The notes under the pieces are model-generated. The model saw only the letters and a list, made by a program, of their open reading frames with translations. It had not been told where the DNA came from and did no database searches. From assembly GCA_950295325.1 (NCBI GenBank), contig OX485806.1, positions 46,121,169 through 46,185,168 on the forward strand: a stretch of 64,000 nt of DNA, written 5' to 3'. The position numbers were made by a program, and so were the translations under genes. This stretch comes from Polytrichum commune (lineage: Eukaryota > Streptophyta > Polytrichopsida > Polytrichales > Polytrichaceae). Within the stretch, counting starts at the first letter, position 1, and every line of letters starts with the position of its first letter. Shown one piece after another: positions 59,001 through 64,000 of this stretch.

Positions 59001-62000
59001 TAGTTAGGTCTTCCATTAGGCTCAAAGTGTTGTTTTTGTGGCTAACTGAGTAAGGATGCTGACTTAAATGTGGCTTACTTAGCTCTTCAATAAGGCTCAA
59101 AGTGTTGATTTTGTGGCTAACTGAGTAAGAGGGCTAACTTAAATGTGGCTTACTTAGCTCTTCAATAAGCCTCAAAGTGTTGTTTTTGTGGCTAACTGAG
59201 TAAGGGGCAGACTTAAATGTGGCTTAGTTAGGTCTTCCATTAGGCTCAAAGTATTGTTTTTGTGGCTAACTGAGTAAGGATGCTGACTTAAATGTGGCTT
59301 ACTTGGCTCTTCAATAAGGCTCAAAGTGTTGATTTTGTGGCTAACTGAGTAAGGGGGCTGACTTAAATGTGGCTTACTTAGCTCTTCAATAAGGCTCAAA
59401 GTGTTGATTTTGTGGCTAACTGAGTAAGGGGGCTGACTTAAATGTGGCTTACTTAGCTCTTCAATAAGGCTCAAAGTGTTGTTTTTGTGGCTAACTGAGT
59501 AAGGGGCAGATTGAAATGTGGCTTAGTTAGGTCTTCCATTGGGCTCAAAGTGTTGTTTTTGTGGCTAACTGAGTAAGGATGCTGACTTAAATGTGGCTTA
59601 ATTAGCTCTTCAATAAGGCTCAAAGTGTTGATTTTGTGGCTAACTGAGTAAGGGGGCTGACTTAAATGTGGCTTACTTAGCTCTTCAATAAGGCTCAAAG
59701 TGTTGATTTTGTGGCTAACTGAGTATGGGGGCTGACTTAAATGTGGCTTACTTAGCTCTTCAATAAGGCTCAAAGTGTTGTTTTTGTGGCTAACTGAGTA
59801 AGGGGTAGACTTAAATGTGGCTTAGTTAGGTCTTCCATTGGGCTCAAAGTGTTGTTTTTGTGGCTAACTGAGTAAGGATGCTGACTTAAATGTGGCTTAC
59901 TTAGCTCTTCAATAAGGCTCAAAGTGTTGATTTTGTGGCTAACTGAGTAAGGGGGCTGACTTAAATGTGGCTTACTTAGCTCTTCAATAAGGCTCAAAGT
60001 GTTGTTTTTGTGGCTAACTGAGTAAGGGGCAGACTGAAATGTGGCTTAGTTAGGTCTTCCATTGGACTCAAAGTGTTGTTTTTGTGGCTAACTGAGTAAG
60101 GATGCTGACTTAAATGTGGCTTACTTAGCTCTTCAATAAGGCTCAAAGTGTTGTTTTTGTGGCTAACTGTGTAAGGGGCAGACTGAAATGTGGCTTAGTT
60201 AGGTCTTCCATTAGGCTCAAAGTGTTGTTTTTGTGGCTAACTGAGTAAGGATGCTGACTTAAATGTGGCTTACTTAGCTCTTCAATAAGGCTCAAAGTGT
60301 TGATTTTGTGGCTAACTGAGTAAGAGGGCTAACTTAAATGTGGCTTACTTAGCTCTTCAATAAGCCTCAAAGTGTTGATTTTGTGGCTAACTGAGTAAGG
60401 GGCAGACTTAAATGTGGCTTAGTTAGGTCTTCCATTAGGCTCAAAGTGTTGGTTTTGTGGCTAACTGAGTAAGGATGCTGACTTAAATGTGGCTTACTTA
60501 GCTCTTCAATAAGGCTCAAAGTGTTGATTTTGTGGCTAACTGTGTAAGGTGGCTGACTTAAATGTGGCTTAGTTAGGTCTTGAATTAGGCTGAAAGTGTT
60601 GTTTTTCTGGCTAACTGAGTAAGGGGCAGACTTAAATGTGGCCTAGTTAGGTCTTCCATTAGGCTCAAAGTGTTGTTTTTGTGGCTAAGTGAGTAAGGAT
60701 GCTGACTTAAATGTGGCTTACTTAGCTCTTCAATAAGGCTCAAAGTGTTGATTTTGTGGCTAACTGAGTAAGGGGGCTGACTTAAATGTGGCTTACTTAG
60801 CTCTTCAATAAGGCTCAAAGTGTTGTTTTTCTGGCTAACTGAGTAAGGGGCAGACTGAAATGTCGCTTAGTTAGGTCTTCCATTAGGCTCAAAGTGTTGT
60901 TTTTGTGGCTAACTGAGTAAGGATGCTGACTTAAATGTGGCTTACTTAGCTCTTCAATAAGGCTCAAAGTGTTGATTTTGTGGCTAACTGAGTAAGAGGG
61001 CTAACTTAAATGTGGCTTACTTAGCTCTTCAATAAGCCTCAAAGTGTTGTTTTTGTGGCTAACTGAGTAAGGGGCAGACTTAAATGTGGCTTAGTTAGGT
61101 CTTCCATTAGGCTCAAAGTATTGTTTTTGTGGCTAACTGAGTAAGGATGCTGACTTAAATGTGGCTTACTTGGCTCTTCAATAAGGCTCAAAGTGTTGAT
61201 TTTGTGGCTAACTGAGTAAGGGGCCTGACTTAAATGTGGCTTACTTAGCTCTTCCATTAGGCTCAAAGTGTTGATTTTGTGGCTAACTGAGTATGGGGGC
61301 TGACTTAAATGTGGCTTAGTTAGGTCTTGAATTAGGCTCAAAGTGTTGTTTTTCTGGCTAACTGAGTAAGGGGTAGACTTAAATGTGGCTTAGTTAGGTC
61401 TTCCATTAGGCTCAAAGTGTTGTTTTTGTGGCTAACTGAGTAAGGATGCTGACTTAAATGTGGCTTACTTAGCTCTTCAATAAGGCTCAAAGTGTTGTTT
61501 TTCTGGCTAACTGAGTAAGGGGCAGACTTAAATGTGGCTTAGTGAGGTCTTCCATTAGGCTCAAAGTGTTGTTTTTGTGGCTAACTGAGTAAGGATGCTG
61601 ACTTAAATGTGGCTTACTTAGCTCTTCAATAAGGCTCAAAGTGTTGTTTTTCTGCCTAACTGAGTAAGGGGGCTGACTTAAATGTGGCTTAGTTAGGTCT
61701 TGAATTAGGCTCAAAGTGTTGTTTTTCTGGCTAACTGAGTAAGGGGAAAACTTAAATGTGGCTTAGTTAGGTCTTCCATTAGGCTCAAAGTCTTGTTTTT
61801 CTGGCTAACTGAGTAAGGGGCACACTGAAATGTGGCTTAGTTAGGTCTTACATTAGGCTCAAAGTGTTGTTTTTGTGGCTAACTGAGTAAGGATGCTGAC
61901 TTAAATGTGGCTTACTTAGCTCTTCAATAAGGCTCAAAGTGTTGATTTTGTGGCTAACTGTGTAAGGTGGCTGACTTAAATGTGGCTTAGTTAGGTCTTG

Positions 62001-64000
62001 AATTAGGCTGAAAGTGTTGTTTTTCTGGCTAACTGAGTAAGGGGCAGACTTAAATGTGGCTTAGTTAGGTCTTCCATTAGGCTCAAAGTGTTGTTTTTGT
62101 GGCTAAGTGAGTAAGGATGCTGACTTAAATGTGGCTTACTTAGCTCTTCAATAAGGCTCAAAGTGTTGATTTTGTGGCTAACTGAGTAAGGGGGCTGACT
62201 TAAATGTGGCTTACTTAGCTCTTCCATTAGGCTCAAAGTGTTGTTTTTCTGGCTAACTGAGTAAGGGGGCTGACTTAAATGTGGCTTAGTTAGGTCTTCC
62301 ATTAGGCTCAAAGTGTTGTTTTTGTGGCTAACTGAGTAAGAGGGCTAACTTAAATGTGGCTTACTTAGCTCTTCAATAAGCCTCAAAGTGTTGTTTTTGT
62401 GGCTAACTGAGTAAGGGGCAGACTTAAATGTGGCTTAGTTAGGTCTTCCATTAGGCTCAAAGTATTGTTTTTGTGGCTAACTGAGTAAGGATGCTGACTT
62501 AAATGTGGCTTACTTGGCTCTTCAATAAGGCTCAAAGTGTTGATTTTGTGGCTAACTGAGTAAGGCGCCTGACTTAAATGTGGCTTACTTAGCTCTTCCA
62601 TTAGGCTCAAAGTGTTGTTTTTCTGGCTCACTGAGTAAGGGGGCTGACTTAAATGTGGCTTAGTTAGGTCTTGAATTAGGCTCAAAGTGTTGTTTTTCTG
62701 GCTAACTGAGTAAGGGGAAAACTTAAATGTGGCTTAGTTAGGTCCTCCATTAGGCTCAAAGTGTTGTTTTTGTGGCTAACTGAGTAAGGGGCAGACTGAA
62801 ATGTGGCTTAGTTAGGTCTTTCATTAGGCTCAAAGTGTTGTTTTTGTGGCTAACTGAGTAAGGGGGCTGACTTAAATGTGGCTTACTTAGCTCTTCAATA
62901 AGGCTCAAAGTGTTGTTTTTCTGGCTAACTGAGTAAGGGGGCTGACTTAAATGTGGCTTAGTTAGGTCTTGAATTAGGCTCAAAGTGTTGTTTTTCTGGC
63001 TAACTGAGTAAGGGGAAAACTTAAATGTGGCTTAGTTAGGTCTTCCATTAGGCTCAAAGTGTTGTTTTTGTGGCTAACTGAGTAAGGGGGCTAACTTAAA
63101 TGTGGCTTACTTAGCTCTTCAATAAGGCTGAAAGTGTTGTTTTTGTGGCTAACTGAGTAAGCGGCAGACTCAAATGTGGCTTAGTTAGGTCTTCCATTAG
63201 GCTCAAAGTGTTGTTTTTGTGGCTAACTGAGTAAGGATGCTGACTTAAATGTGGCTTACTTAGCTCTTCAATAAGGCTCAAAGTGTTGATTTTGTGGCTA
63301 ACTGAGTAAGGTGGCTGACTTAAATGTGGGTTAGTTAGGTCTTGAATTAGGCTGAAAGTGTTGTTATTCTAGCTAACTGAGTAAGGGGCAGACTTATATG
63401 TGGCTTAGTTAGGTCTTCCACTAGGCTCAAAGTGTTGTTTTTGTGGCTAACTGAGTAAGGATGCTGACTTAAATGTGGCTTACTTAGCTCTTCAATAAGG
63501 CTCAAAGTGTTGTTTTTCTGGCTAACTGAGTAAGGGGCAGACTTAAATGTGGCTTAGTTAGGTCTTTCATTAGGCTCAAAGTGTTGTATTGGTGGCTAAC
63601 TGAGTAAGGATGCTGACTTAAATGTGGCTTACTTAGCTCTTCAATAAGGCTCAAAGTGTTGATTTTGTGGCTAACTGAGTAAGGGGGCTGACTTAAATGT
63701 GGCTTACTTAGCTCTTCAATAAGGCTCAAAGTGTTGATTTTGTGGCTAACTGTGTAAGGTGGCTGACTTAAATGTGGCTTAGTTAGGTCTTGAATTAGGC
63801 TGAAAGTGTTGTTTTTCTGGCTAACTGAGTAAGGGGCAGACTTAAATGTGGCTTAGTTAGGTCTTCCATTAGGCTCAAAGTGTTGTTTTTGTGGCTAACT
63901 GAGTAAGGATGCTGACTTAAATGTGGCTTACTTAGCTCTTCAATAAGGCTCAAAGTGTTGATTTTGTGGCTAACTGAGTAAGGGGGCTGACTTAAATGTG
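56055..64000 (+). repeat. 75-bp satellite array, putative intron 7, running off the window
   Basis: After about 400 bases with composite units like those of introns 1 and 6, the array becomes a pure ~75-bp satellite of about 100 monomers from about 56520. The monomer is 'ttttgtggctaactgagtaa ggatgctgacttaaatgtgg cttacttagctcttcaataa ggctcaaagtgttg'. Alternating 74- and 75-bp variants form 299-bp tetramers (for example 57081, 57380, 57679). Blocks recur at offsets of about 2390, 2091 and 1867 bases. The repetitive minus-strand frames of 75-102 codons are a by-product. Palindromes are lost except a degenerate one near 56367. Confidence 0.92.

Noticed and set aside
56833-63729. Many minus-strand frames of 75-102 codons with a repeated SLIEELSKPHLSQ peptide
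   Set aside because: They follow the 75-bp satellite unit (25 codons per unit) and end wherever a 74-bp variant shifts the frame. No start signal or conservation beyond the DNA repeat.

Overview
The window looks like transposon-dense nuclear DNA of a land plant. The evidence is spliceosomal GT-AG introns, Ty3/gypsy-type pol, LTRs with 5-bp target duplications, CACTA, pogo-like and piggyBac-like remnants, and one short patch of TTTAGGG-like sequence. No conserved single-copy host gene, rRNA or tRNA was recognised. The style of the elements suggests a non-seed plant such as a bryophyte; this is a guess with low confidence.

Layout. 1-4.26 kb: an edge fragment of a CACTA transposase, a decayed LTR, and two head-to-head copies of an uncharacterised gag-like gene. 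4.26-7.69 kb: a tandem array of ~118-bp units with GGATCC-centred palindromes. 7.7-13.7 kb: MULE-like transposase copy 1 (broken, holding a solo LTR) with a divergent partner gene on the minus strand. 14-20 kb: LTR pieces and a gag remnant. 20.1-21 kb: piggyBac-like remnant. 21.85-23.78 kb: an internally deleted pogo-like element with TA duplication. 25.7-32.5 kb: two solo LTRs and LTR debris with a 53-bp minisatellite. 32.5-36.5 kb: a dead Ty3/gypsy pol (minus) split by a solo LTR and fused to MULE copy 2 (36.5-39.7 kb, minus), which also has a divergent exon and an array. 40.9-42 kb: a duplicated gene start and a long perfect hairpin. 42.2-45.9 kb: MULE copy 3, nearly intact. 46.4-56.1 kb: a divergent multi-exon gene with a ParB-like domain and a beta-class methyltransferase-like domain. 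Its introns 1 and 6 are, and the putative intron 7 would be, satellite arrays. 56.1-64 kb: a 75-bp satellite with higher-order structure.

How the parts may work together (inference). All three MULE-like transposase genes (WRKY-GCM1-like Cys/His region, DDE core, SWIM finger) have a divergently transcribed partner 430-590 bp away. Each partner has a splice donor followed by a tandem array carrying palindromes. The partner of copy 3 can be read as a ParB/methyltransferase-like protein of at least 1,048 residues. Copies 1 and 2 share a recognisable short first exon. This suggests a two-gene mobile element whose second gene has palindromic satellite introns; the palindromes contain GATC and share the core TCGGATCCGA. 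I know of no described element with this combination.
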